This document shows, one piece after another, positions 1-8,050 of a DNA stretch of 64,000 nt. The position numbers and the translations under genes are program-made. The DNA lies in the NCBI GenBank assembly GCA_963693285.1, contig OY848930.1:2356001-2420000 (forward strand), read 5' to 3'. Below the pieces are notes generated by a model that made no database searches, was not told where the DNA came from, and worked only from the letters and a program-made list of their open reading frames with translations. The DNA is from Xestospongia muta (taxonomy: Eukaryota; Porifera; Demospongiae; Haplosclerida; Petrosiidae). Position 1 is the first letter of the stretch. Each line of letters begins with the position of its first letter.

Positions 1-1396
1 AAGTGTCTCAAGTTATCACAGTTTACATACCCAGTATTAATCATTTTATGTATCCACAATGCACTATAGTTGATAGCCTAATGCTTTCTCTATTCCTTTT
101 GTGCAACAACTCTGCTGTGAATACTATCAATATCTGTAAAATGTTTGTCCTGGTAAGGAGAGTGAATGGCTGGATATATTTCTGAACTTATGAATGTATT
201 GTACCTTGTATTGTATCTCTTGATAGCTATGTATCAACCCATTTATTCAACTATTTATCATGTCTGTCCATGCAAAGAAAACTGGATGGATGCATGGACA
301 GACATGATAAATAGTTGAATAAATGGGTTTTCTTTTAACTGATCCCTATATGAACATTGCTAGACATTTATCAGACTTGACTACTTATCGAATCGAGGAA
401 ACATCAATTAAACTAACTGCATTTGTAATCCACAACTGGTCATGTAAATTGTTCTTTGTTCTGTGACTTCTGCTTTGAGGTAGCCATAATATTAAAGTAG
501 TTCAATGAATGTACCTTTACGTACCTAGTATTAATAATATGAGATAGATTAGTACTACATGGACAATGCATTTTAGTTGGTAGTCTAATGTTTTCTCTAT
601 TCTTATTATTCTTTTACAGTTGGTACAGTTTTTTAAGAAGAATGCTCCAACAACTCTGCTGTAAGTACTATCAATATCTGTAAAATGTTTGTCCAGGTAA
701 GGAGAGCAAATAGCTGGATAGATTGCTGAGCATATGAATAGATGGCACAAGTACAATGTATCATTTAAGAGCTATGTATCAATCCATTTATTCAACTATT
801 TATCATGTTTGTGCATACATCCATCTATTTATTTTTTAACGAAGCCTCAATTTAACAGACTCCATTTATGATCCATAACTTGTCATGTAAATCGTTCTTT
901 GTTTTATGACTAATGCATTGAGGTAGCCATAATATTAATGTAGTTCAATGCATGTACCTTTACGTACCTAGTATTAATCATTTTAGATTAATTAATACTG
1001 CATTGACAATACATTTTAGTTGGTACCCTAATGCTTTCTCTATTCTTTTATTCCTTTACAGTACAACTCTGCTGTGAATACTATCAAAATGTCATTAATT
1101 CTGTCCTTGTAAGTAGACTGAATGGGTGGATAAATCACGAGAATATGAATATATAGTACCTGTACAATGTATCTTTGATAGCTATGTATTAATCCATTTA
1201 TTCAATTATTTAACATGTCTGTCCATGCTTTCTGAATCCATCCATCTATCTTTTCAAGTGATTCCTATATGAATATTGTTAGGCATACATCAGTCTCTAC
1301 TATTTATCATGGAGGAAACCTCAATTAAACAGGCTTTGTTCTATGACTTCTGCATTGAGGTAGCCATAATATCAAGTTCAATGCATGTAGGTTTAA
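1..1396 (+). repeat. Three diverged ~450-bp modules with exon-like cores (unit 1)
   Basis: Modules run approximately 1-488, 489-930 and 931-1,396. Each has the same order: a TACCTAGTATTAAT-like start, a CTTTCTCTATTC pyrimidine run ending in TTTACAG, an exon-like core containing AACTCTGCTGTGAATACTAT, a GTAAG donor, GAATGGCTGGAT, CTATGTATCAA.CCATTTATTCAA and a final GAGGTAGCCATAATAT. Core 2 is 620-696 (out of frame by an indel) and core 3 is 1,062-1,108 (open, YNSAVNTIKMSL). The first core lacks its acceptor and 5' part here. Whether the cores were ever exons is inference from splice signals and one open frame. Confidence 0.7.
237..328. repeat. Perfect inverted duplication, 38-bp arms, 16-nt spacer
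   Basis: Arm 237-274 and arm 291-328 are exact reverse complements; the spacer is 275-290. Unit 2 (around 9,827-9,885) and unit 3 have a single forward copy of this text without the palindrome. The spacer plus right arm equals the reverse complement of the normal 54-bp stretch, so unit 1 gained an inverted copy of its own sequence, as expected from a template switch or from an assembly fold-back. Confidence 0.95.
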
Positions 1397-1523
1397 GTAA
1401 TATTGTGTTATGTATGTGGTATGATATTGTTCCTGTCCCGCAATAACTTGATACTGCGTATGTCTAATATGTTGAACTAAAAACATTTTCTATATCTCAA
1501 TGTCCCTCTCTCAATTTATCGCA
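1397..1523 (+). mobile_element. Putative 5' LTR of gypsy copy A (unit 1)
   Basis: The stretch from TAATATTGTGTTATG to TTTATCGCA shares a run with the sequences that follow polypurine tracts at 3,613 and 9,472 (TGTTCCTGTCCC, ATAACTTG, GTATG). It lies directly before TATTGGCAATGAGG, a plausible tRNA primer-binding site, and before the gag start. Its exact edges are inferred; the terminal TG is not kept. Equivalent copies lie at 10,942-11,067 and 21,381-21,506. Confidence 0.55.
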
Positions 1524-1577
1524 TATTGGCAATGAGGCCAGATTTGTCAGTAGTCACTACTAGGGAGACAAACCGAG

Positions 1578-1802
1578 ATGTTTTTCCACAGTAGTATGGG
1601 AGAATTAAGCCTTAATGAAGAGGAGTGGTTGACATATGTGGAACACCTCCAACAATATTGTATGGCTAATGATATCATTGAGGACAAGAAATTGGTGGTT
1701 TTATTTAGTGTTTGTGTTCCGTTGACATACAAACTAATCATGAATTTGGCATCGCCTAGAAATCCATCTGATTTATCCTTTGATTCGGTTGATTTGGTGT
1801 AG
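1578..1802 (+). pseudogene. gag: Ty3/gypsy gag N-terminal fragment, copy A unit 1
   Basis: A 74-residue open stretch resembles the capsid part of invertebrate Ty3/gypsy Gag: EEEWLTYVEHLQQYCMAND near residues 14-32, then an EDKK run, a TYKLI.NLASP block near residues 50-60 and a final DSVDLV. In intact Gags this region forms the N-terminal capsid fold. Here it ends at an in-frame TAG right after DLV, and recognisable Gag sequence continues beyond (YRPKSTVTVQHF, then a TGA), so the gene is dead. The ATG at 1,578 lies about 50 bp after the presumed primer-binding site. Confidence 0.8.
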
Positions 1803-2045
1803 GAGGATTATAGACCCAAGTCTACAGTAACTGTCCAACATTTTAAAGAGACAGTAGCAACATTTGTAGCTGAGCTGAGATGACTATCCCAGTTTTGTGA
1901 ATATGAGGAGACATGCTACGTGATCATTATTGTGTGATATTCAACAACTTAATATTCAGGGAAGTCTGCTAGCTGAATCCAACCTGATTCTGAAATGTAC
2001 TCTTGAACTTGTACTTGCGATGGAGTTGGCAGAGAAGGACATACC
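1803..2045 (+). pseudogene. gag: Decayed middle of gag, copy A unit 1
   Basis: Between the gag N-terminal fragment and the zinc-knuckle piece, conceptual translation shows Gag-like segments (HFKETVATFVAELR, then SNLILKCTLELVLAMELAEKD near 1,978-2,040) separated by stops at about 1,803 and 1,880 and by at least one frame change. The closely related fragment at 24,634-24,906 keeps a longer version of this section, which shows that copy A has lost several codons here. Confidence 0.7.
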
Positions 2046-2315
2046 ATGACACAAGTTCGTATGGTGGACAAGAAAACTCAGAAATTTACAAGTGTTAAAA
2101 AGCCTACTTTTTATCATTGTGGACGAAACCACTTAGCACCAAGTTGCATATTGAAAGACTCTGTTTGTCATGGATGCAACAAGAGAGGGCACTTGGTCAG
2201 ATGTTGTAGAAATGCTCGGAAGAGGCAAAGCAAGTCAAGCACAGACTTTCATGAGGTAGAGGAAAACCCTATTTCTCAAGTGTTTACGTTATCCTTAAGT
2301 AAGACAAACCGTTAA
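2046..2315 (+). pseudogene. gag: Gag nucleocapsid (zinc knuckle) fragment, copy A unit 1
   Basis: An 89-residue stretch carries two CCHC-type zinc knuckles, which bind RNA in retroelement Gag. Knuckle 1 is degenerate: its first Cys is replaced (FYHCGRNHLAPSC). Knuckle 2 is complete (CHGCNKRGHLVRCC). A basic ARKRQSK tail and an acidic linker (HEVEENPISQVF) follow, as usual between nucleocapsid and protease. The frame ends at a TAA produced by one missing base relative to copy B (ACAAACCG against ACAAAACCG). Confidence 0.8.
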
Positions 2316-2651
2316 AGACAGTGGTTAATATTAATGGCAAAGAAGTTGAAATGGAGATTGACACAGAACACAGGACCATCAGTGTCAGTGATCCCCAGGA
2401 GTAGACCACCATTATGAGCAGCAGGAATAAAATTGAAGACATATATCGAAGGGATTATAAAAAATTGTGGAACTTGTGAAGTGCTTGTGAACCATCAAGG
2501 GAATCAAAAGAAATTACCATTACTTATTGTGGAGTCTGAAGGACCTAATCTACTTGGAAGAGACTGGTTGATGAAGTTGAAACTGGATTGGCACATGGTA
2601 AATCAGGTCCAAGTGAAAGAAGAGTTAACAACACTCATGGCAAGACACTGA
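2316..2651 (+). pseudogene. pol: Retropepsin fragment, copy A unit 1
   Basis: The start of the aspartic protease is wrecked: after VEMEIDT an insertion replaces the active-site Gly-Ala, and a stop follows near 2,403. From 2,433 a 72-residue open stretch holds the C-terminal half of the protease, with VNHQGNQKKLPLLIVESEGP and the conserved LLGRDWL motif typical of Ty3/gypsy retropepsins. It cannot form an active protease because the catalytic loop is gone. Confidence 0.75.
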
Positions 2652-3095
2652 CATTTTTTAGAATGAACTAGGTACCATCAAAGGTGTAGCTGCCAGGATT
2701 GTAATAGAAGAAGGAGACAGTCCAAAATTTTGTCATCCACGCCGAGTACCAATTGCACTCCGTTCAAAGGTAGATAAGAAACTCTAAAGACTAGGGTCTA
2801 TGGGAGTACTGGAAAAAGTGGAATTTACAGACTGGGCAGCACCCATTGTTCCAATATTAAAGGATGATGGTAATGTTTGAATTTGTGGTGATAAGATGAC
2901 CATTAATAAAGCATCAAAAGTGGACCAGTATCCACTCTTGAGAGTGGATGAGCTTTTCACAGCAATATCCGGTGAAGTGTTTTTTTCAAAGTTAGACGTA
3001 ACACATATGTATCTCCAACTACAATCATAAAGACAGTATGTCACAATAAACACCCACAGAGTACTCAATAAATACACAAGTTTACCGTTTGGAAC
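2652..3095 (+). pseudogene. pol: Reverse transcriptase N-terminal fragment, copy A unit 1
   Basis: Translation with stops gives the start of a Ty3/gypsy reverse transcriptase: a PRRVPIALRSKVDKKL-like block, GVLEKVEFTDWAAPIVP, a DGN.ICGD segment, LLRVDELFTAISG, the motif A region FSKLDVTHMYLQL with its catalytic Asp, and TLPFG-type motif B beginning at about 3,080. Stops lie near 2,787, 2,878 and 3,027. Sequence jumps at about 3,095 from motif B straight to the 3' untranslated end, so the YxDD motif, RNase H and integrase are deleted. Confidence 0.75.
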
Positions 3096-3272
3096 CAACT
3101 GTTAATTTATGTATATCCACTCGACAAAGGAATTTACCAGACTGGTATCATAATACTATTTAATTTTGTTTTAAGTGTGCAAGATTTTAATAAGTTTTAT
3201 TAAGTATGTGTTATGAATATGATTATTGTTCCTGTCCCACCATAACTTGATATTGTGTATGTTATAAGTGTC
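3096..3272 (+). mobile_element. gypsy 3' tail plus truncated LTR-like sequence, copy A unit 1
   Basis: After the internal deletion the text matches the 3' tail of the other copies (TATCCACTCG, TTTACCAGACTGGTATCATA), then runs into an LTR-like stretch from about 3,209 (GTTATGAATATGATTATTGT, CCTGTCCCACCATAACTTG). The polypurine tract seen at the other 3' ends is not preserved here. Bases 3,273-3,305 then contain TTCTTTTACAGTTGGTACAG, the acceptor and core start of the ~450-bp module. Confidence 0.65.
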
Positions 3273-3305
3273 TAATGTATTATTGTTCTTTTACAGTTGG
3301 TACAG

Positions 3306-3612
3306 CCCGGTATCATACATAGTTAGGTTGACTAATGGATGACAGTTAAAAAACATCATGTAGTTCATCTCACATCTTGTTGAGCTGGAGAAGAAATAAA
3401 GCTCAGACCAGCACCAGTTATTCAACTGACCCAGTTAATTACGATCTAATTCAGACGGGAGTCGAACTCGCTGAACCTCACTGTTACTTTACGTATATTC
3501 ACTCTTCAATATCCACTCGTCAAAGGAATTTACTAGACTGGTATCATAATACTATTTGATTTGGTTCTAAATGTGCAAGTGTTATTATATATGTTTCTAA
3601 GGGAGGAAGGAA
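3306..3612 (+). pseudogene. pol: Integrase C-terminal / pol 3' fragment, copy A unit 1
   Basis: This is a second 3' end of the same element family, following the first in tandem. It matches the last part of Ty3/gypsy integrase and the pol tail (an SYIVRLT-like block, a HHVVHLTSC-like HxxHL block, EEIKLRPAPVIQLT). In unit 2 and 3 relatives this corresponds to the C-terminal module after the integrase core. Several stops interrupt it. It ends at the polypurine run AAGGGAGGAAGGAA at 3,599-3,612, which normally primes plus-strand synthesis just before the 3' LTR. Confidence 0.65.
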
Positions 3613-3705
3613 TGTAATGATGTGTTATTATGTATGTGTTATGAATATGATTATCGTTCCTGTCCCACCATAACTTGGTATTGTGTATGCTATAAGTGTC
3701 TAAAT
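3613..3705 (+). mobile_element. 3' LTR-like sequence after polypurine tract, copy A unit 1
   Basis: Begins TGTAATGATG directly after the purine run, as a gypsy LTR should, and continues with TGTGTTATGAATATG, TCCTGTCCCACCATAACTTG and GCTATAAGTGTCTAA. It is shorter than the putative 5' LTR. In unit 2 the corresponding start (13,156) reads TATAATGATG, a one-base loss of the terminal TG. Confidence 0.6.
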
Positions 3706-3840
3706 TCTTTTTAATTCTGTCCTCGTAAGGAGAATGAATGGTTGGATGGGTCAGGAGCATATGAATAGATTTTACCTGTACAATCTATTATTGATAGCTA
3801 TGTATCAATCCATTTTTTCAATTATTTATCATAGATTTCG
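3706..3840 (+). repeat. Partial ~450-bp module (unit 1)
   Basis: Contains the second half of the module (TTCTGTCCTCGTAAGGAGAATGAATGG, then CTGTACAATCTAT, TATGTATCAATCCATTTTTTCAA). The acceptor and most of the exon-like core are missing; only its last bases and the GTAAGG donor remain. It shows that the gypsy copies sit among these modules. Same block in unit 2 at about 13,250-13,380. Confidence 0.6.
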
Positions 3841-4702
3841 AACGTCTCCATTGTCGAGTGCAGGCATGAGAAAATGTGTTTAGGGTGTGGTCAAACATTA
3901 ATAATTGCAAGTAGGTGGAAAACATGGTGTAAACTCGCAAAATTTATATTCGCAAAAAACCACAATTTCATCAATTCACAAAAATATCCCAACGTGAAAG
4001 TTTCCTGATATATGGTAGTCAGACTGAATTGCTAATTCCTGGATAATGAAGAATATCTAAGACTGTGTTATAATTAATGTTGTGCTTTCTCTATGTGTAT
4101 CACTGATTTATATTAAGTTTTGTAAAAATTGGTTAGCCAAACTTTTCTCTTATGTCAGTAGGAACAGACTGGAGTTTATATACTGGCACTGGTCTGTGGA
4201 ATATTTGTAAGAATCTAGTCTGTAAAATTTTGTGCAATGTTCTATCTATCTTACAGAGTGTAATAGGTCTTTCATCTTACTTCTTGATTACTTGTCTCTA
4301 TATATTACATTACTCATGATAAGTCCATTCTATTCATTGATATCTCACTTTACTATATCTACAGGTATTAAATATTACACATAGAGATTGTGGATTACCT
4401 TTTATTTATATCTTTATGTATCATAATTAAGAAAGTAAACATTTTTTCACATAATTTTGTTGTGTTCTCTTTCTTTATAAATCTAGCTCTACCTTCTAGA
4501 TAATAATGAAAGTTTAAATAAATATTCTTGATTTATATTCAGGTTTATATAATATACTGGATAATGCCCATTTTTTACCAGTTTATATGTTATCTTGTAT
4601 ATCACCCATACACACACTCACATACAAGCAGATGAAGCACTTAATAATTGGTAAGTATATTAATAATATATAAACATTAACTGTTACTTTGACAATATAA
4701 TT
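3841..4702. other. Non-coding AT-rich spacer
   Basis: No gene-like frame. Near 3,880-4,015 there is GGGTGTGGTCAAACA followed by CTCGCAAAATTTATATTCGC and CCACAATTTCATCAATTCAC, ending in CCTGATATATGGTA. This resembles the short dispersed elements with repeated CGCAAAA / CGCGAAA text common in invertebrate genomes, but no ends can be defined. The rest (4,020-4,700) is AT-rich with no clear structure. Unit 2 carries the same spacer at about 13,381-14,245. Confidence 0.5.
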
Positions 4703-4762
4703 TAATACTACCAAATGTAATACTACCAAATGTAACACTGCCAAATGTAATACTGCCAAATG
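4703..4762 (+). repeat. 15-bp minisatellite, left arm of inverted pair (unit 1)
   Basis: Four tandem 15-bp units (TAATACTACCAAATG, the same again, TAACACTGCCAAATG, TAATACTGCCAAATG) and a decaying fifth. The reverse complement occurs at 6,201-6,258 on the far side of the exon-like array, so the array is bracketed by imperfect inverted repeats. Read on the minus strand this block makes a repetitive frame of the LHLAV type, which is an artefact of the repeat. Unit 2 copy: 14,246-14,305. Confidence 0.85.
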
Positions 4763-4836
4763 TAACATTGTCAATATAATATTGTAACATCAGTGTAAAA
4801 TACGTTATTACTCTTTTTTCTGTTTTGTTTCTATAG

Positions 4837-6159
4837 CATCGTTGGACATCAGGATCTAGGCTCAAGACACTCATCTATCTCAAAGAGCCTGAGGGTGTAA
4901 GTTTACAGCATACACTACTAGTTAGATTAATTCATTATACAATTAATTCATAATACATCATTACTCTTAATTTTTGTTTTGTTTCTGTAGCATCGTTGGA
5001 CATCAGGATCTAGGCTCAAGACACTCATCTATCTCAAAAAGCCTGAGGGAGTAAGTTTACAGCATACACTACTAGTTAGATTAATTCATAATACATCATT
5101 ACTCTTAATTTCTGTTTTGTTTCTCTAGCATCGTTGGACATCAGGATCAAGGCTCAAGACACTCATCTATCTCAAAAAGCCTGAGGGAGTAAGTTTACAG
5201 CATACACTACTAGTTAGATTAATTCATAATACATCATTACTCCTAATTTCTGTTTTGTTTCTCTAGCATCGTTGGACATCAGGATCAAGGCTCAAGACAC
5301 TCATCTATCTCAAAGAGCCTGAGGGTGTAAGTTTACAGCATACACTACTAGTTAGATTAATCTAATTCATAATACATCATTACTCTAATTTCTGTTTTGT
5401 TTCTGTAGCATCGCTGGACATCAGGATCTGGGCTCAAGACACTCATCTATCTTAAAGAGCCTGAGGGAGTAAGTTTACAGCATACACTACTAGTTAGATT
5501 AATTTCATAATACATCATTACTCTTAATTTTTGTTTTGTTTCTGTAGCATCGTTGGACATCAGGATCTGGGCTCAAGACACTCATCTATCTCAAAGAGCC
5601 TGAGGGAGTAAGTTTACAGCATACACTAATAGTTAGATTAATTCATAATACATCATTACTCCTAATTTCTGTTTTGTTTCTGTAGCATCGTTGGACATCA
5701 GGATCAAGGCTCAAGACACTCATCTATCTCAAAGAGCCTGAGGGAGTAAGTTTACAGCATACACTAATAGTTAGATTAATTCATAATACATCATTACTCC
5801 TAATTTCTGTTTTGTTTCTGTAGCATCGTTGGACATCAGGATCAAGGCTCAAGACACTCATCTATCTCAAAGAGCCTGAGGGAGTAAGTTTACAGCATAC
5901 ACTAATAGTTAGATTAATTCAAAATACATGATTACTCTTAATTTCTGTTTTGTTTCTGTAGCATCGCTGGACATCAGGATCTGGGCTCAAGACACTCATC
6001 TATCTCAAAGAGCCTGAGGGAGTAAGTTTACAGCATACACTACTAGTTAGATTAATAACTAATGCATCATTACTCTTAATTTTTGTTTTGTTTCTGTAGC
6101 ATCGTTGGACATCGGGATCTAGGCTCAAGACACTCATCTATCTCAAACAGCTTGAGGGT
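4837..6159 (+). repeat. Tandem array of ten 60-nt exon-like units (unit 1)
   Basis: Ten near-identical 60-nt blocks start at 4,837, 4,991, 5,129, 5,267, 5,409, 5,548, 5,686, 5,824, 5,962 and 6,100. Each is preceded by a strong acceptor (TCTGTTTTGTTTCTGTAG or close) and followed by the donor GTAAGT. The spacing is mostly 138 bp, so the would-be introns are about 78 bp. Each block is 20 codons in phase 0, reading HRWTSGSRLKTLIYLKEPEG or a near variant, with no stop; being a multiple of three, any number could be spliced together in frame. I do not recognise the peptide. A second frame of the block is also open, so the coding frame is inferred. Variable sites are about half silent in the chosen frame. 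No first or last exon was identified with confidence. Confidence 0.6.
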
Positions 6160-6200
6160 GTAAGTTTACAGCATACACCACATTTTGACATGTAATGACT

Positions 6201-6258
6201 GGCAGTGTTACATTTGGCAGTGTTATATCATTGGTAGTAATACATTTGGTAGTATTAC
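6201..6258 (-). repeat. 15-bp minisatellite, right arm of inverted pair (unit 1)
   Basis: Contains CATTTGGCAGTG, CATTGGTAGTAA and CATTTGGTAGTATTAC, the reverse complement of the block at 4,703-4,762 with a few changes. Together they flank the exon-like array about 70 bp outside its first unit and 40 bp outside its last. Unit 2 copy: 15,747-15,804. Confidence 0.8.
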
Positions 6259-6545
6259 ATAGTTACAGTAAAATGTTATGTATCTGTATCTATACTTCCC
6301 TATATCCTATATCTTGTATATCATACACTATTATATAATCTCCAACAGTAGGTGACAGTGAGTATTAAAAATTAAAATTTAAAGTATTAAACAGTAATGC
6401 CCTTTAGTGCAAAGGACAAAGGTGAGTATGTCAGCCGGTCAGCCAGAGGCAGCTAATGAAGTCAGAAGCAACTAATTAATTATACATACCAAAGTTTATT
6501 AGATGGGAAATGAGGATTAATTTAATCTGAGGTGTGGTCAAAATA
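6259..6545. other. Spacer downstream of exon-like array (unit 1)
   Basis: No convincing gene. One small feature is an ATG at 6,397 followed by an open run (MPFSAKDK) into a good donor, CAAAG then GTGAGTATG, at 6,422. It could be a first coding exon but has no other support. The remainder is AT-rich with tandem GGTCAGCC (GCCGGTCAGCCAG) near 6,433. Confidence 0.35.
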
Positions 6546-6577
6546 AGCCACACCCTAAATATTTAGTGGGTGTGGCT
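6546..6577. repeat. Near-perfect palindrome in a GGGTGTGG-rich patch (unit 1)
   Basis: AGCCACACCC at 6,546-6,555 pairs exactly with GGGTGTGGCT at 6,568-6,577 around a TAAATATTTA centre. Further GGTGTGG copies lie at about 6,531, 6,597, 6,623 and 6,640. Such a cluster looks like the remains of a small hairpin-forming (MITE-like) element. Unit 2 copy: 16,092-16,123. Confidence 0.7.
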
Positions 6578-6718
6578 ATCAAAGCTTAATGAGCAGGTGT
6601 GGTATTTCCAGTTAGATTTGTGGGTGTATTTATAATTTGGGTGTGGTTATAATACAACTCGCCCATTGCCATACTCTTTTTAGGTTTATTATGATATGGT
6701 TCTCTGTTGATATTACAG

Positions 6719-6771
6719 TACTGCATGTGCTTTTTGTGTGCCTTAACAAAATTGTCTTTTAAAAGGTTATG
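6719..6771 (+). other. Candidate 53-nt exon (unit 1)
   Basis: Bounded by GATATTACAG before and GTAAGGTCAG after. Frame 1 is open: YCMCFLCALTKLSFKRL. Unit 2 has the same block at 16,265-16,317 with one change (F to L near the end). The acceptor lacks a strong pyrimidine tract. It lies between the 60-nt array and the fourth module, all on the plus strand, so it may belong to the same hypothetical transcript. Confidence 0.3.
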
Positions 6772-7059
6772 GTAAGGTCAGCTTTAATTTTATTACTATT
6801 TGTACTGTACTTAAATATAACTAAATTCAAATGTTATGATTCATTTTTATAAGATATTAAATTATGTTTTTGAGCATATTTGGCCAATCTAAAGGTTGGA
6901 AGGGTGGGAGAATGGCAATACAGCACCACCTCTGTATACGGTGTGTCTGGAGCATCATATGTATCTTAGCTATCATGTACTGAGAGTATTGTCGATCCTC
7001 AGTTAATTCTTAAAGAGAGTTTTATTTTTAAGGGATTGCATTAGGAATATTACTAAGCC
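6772..7059. other. Spacer (unit 1)
   Basis: No coding or structural feature recognised. AT-rich, with a short GC-richer stretch (CAGCACCACCTCTGTATACGG) around 6,920-6,945. Same sequence in unit 2 at about 16,318-16,605. Confidence 0.5.
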
Positions 7060-7404
7060 TTTATTAGTCTTGACTATTTATTCCTCAATTAAAAGTAGTC
7101 TATTTGTTATCCATGACTGGTCATGTAAATGTTTTTGTTCTATGACTTCTGCTTTGAGGTTTACTTACCCAGTGTTAAACTACTTTAGATAATAGATTAG
7201 TACTGCATCAACAATGCATTATAGTTGGTAGCCTAATGTTTTGTCTATTCCTTTATTATTTATTTACAGTACAACTCTGCTGTGAATACTATCAAAATTT
7301 CTTTAATTATTCCTCGTAAGGAGATTGAATGGCTGGATGGATCACAAGCATATGAATAGATAGTGCCTGCACAATGTAATTTTGATAGCTATGTATCAGA
7401 TTTG
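7060..7404 (+). repeat. Fourth ~450-bp module with exon-like core at 7,270-7,315 (unit 1)
   Basis: Repeats the module order: TTATTAGTCTTGACTATTTA, GGTCATGTAAAT, GACTTCTGCTTTGAGG, a pyrimidine-rich TTATTTATTTACAG acceptor, the core TACAACTCTGCTGTGAATAC... and a GTAAGGAGATTGAATGGCTGG donor region. The 46-nt core is open (YNSAVNTIKISLIIP). The module is cut after CTATGTATCAG, where gypsy copy B begins. Unit 2 equivalent core: 16,816-16,861. Confidence 0.6.
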
Positions 7405-7750
7405 TCAGTAGTAACTACTAGGGAGACAAAGTGAGATGGCTCTCCACAGTAGCATAGGAGAATTATGCCCTAATGAAGAGGAGTGGTTGACATATGTGGA
7501 ACGCCTCCAACATTATTGTATGGCTAACGATAACATTGAGGACAAGAAATGCTGAACCCAACCTGATTCTGAAATGTGCTCTTGAACTCGTACTTGCGAT
7601 TGAGTCAGCAGAGAAGGACATGAGAGATATTCAGAAAGCAAAGGTTAATTCCACCCTGACACAAGTTCATATGGTGGACAAGAGAACTCAGAAATTAAAA
7701 AGCCTACTTTTTATCGTTGTGGACGAAACCACTTAGCACCAAGTTGCATA
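7405..7750 (+). pseudogene. gag: gag fragment with internal deletion, copy B unit 1
   Basis: An ATG at 7,436 opens a 39-codon frame (MALHSSIGEL, EEEWLTYVERLQHYCMAND) that matches the gag start of copy A, then hits TGA at 7,553. The stop results from a deletion that joins EDKK directly to AEPNLILKC, skipping the central capsid and shifting frame. The continuing Gag text (EPNLILKCALELVLAIESAEKDMRDIQKAK) is open in the other frame to about 7,700. Knuckle 1 (FYRCGRNHLAPSC) sits in yet another frame, with its first Cys replaced as in copy A. Confidence 0.75.
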
Positions 7751-8050
7751 TTGAAAGACTCTGTTTGTCATGGATGCAACAAGAAGGAGCACTTGGTTAA
7801 ATGTTGTAGAAATGTTCGGAAGAGGCAAAGCAAGTCAAGCACAGACATTCATGAGGTAGAGGAAAACCCTATTTCTCAAGTGTTTATGTTACCCTTAAGT
7901 AAGACAAAACCGTTAAAGAGAGTGGTTAATGTTGGCAAAGAGGTTGAAATGGAGATTGACACAGGAGCATCAGTGTCAGTGATGACACACACAGAGTACA
8001 AGACGCTATGGAGCCCAGGAGTAGACCACCATTATGTGTGGCAGGAATAA
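7751..8050 (+). pseudogene. gag-pol: Zinc knuckle plus retropepsin active site, copy B unit 1
   Basis: A 99-residue open stretch. Residues about 5-18 form a CCHC knuckle (CHGCNKKEHLVKCC). A basic RKRQSK run follows, then an acidic linker. Residues about 66-76 hold the aspartic protease active site IDTGASVSVMT, the catalytic Asp-Thr-Gly-Ala with hydrophobic flanks. This is the best-preserved protease start in the window; copies A have lost it. The frame ends at TAA soon after the site, while the protease C-terminal half lies downstream in other frames (ESEGPNPLGRDWL near 8,150). Intact Ty3/gypsy proteases are about 100-120 residues, so this is roughly the first third. Confidence 0.8.

Noticed and set aside
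517..756. 79-codon minus-strand frame, repeated at 10,062 and 20,498
   Set aside because: It runs antisense across the exon-like core of module 2, has no recognisable domain, and recurs only because the unit is duplicated.
4583..4874. Minus-strand open frames of the LHLAVLHLVV and FGSITFGSV type (also at 14,039-14,417)
   Set aside because: They translate the 15-bp minisatellite and adjacent spacer; the periodic peptide is a by-product of the repeat.
4837..6159. CRISPR-like look: regular 60-bp repeats with ~78-bp spacers
   Set aside because: The 'spacers' are nearly identical to each other and carry splice signals; the setting is eukaryotic and no cas-like gene is present.
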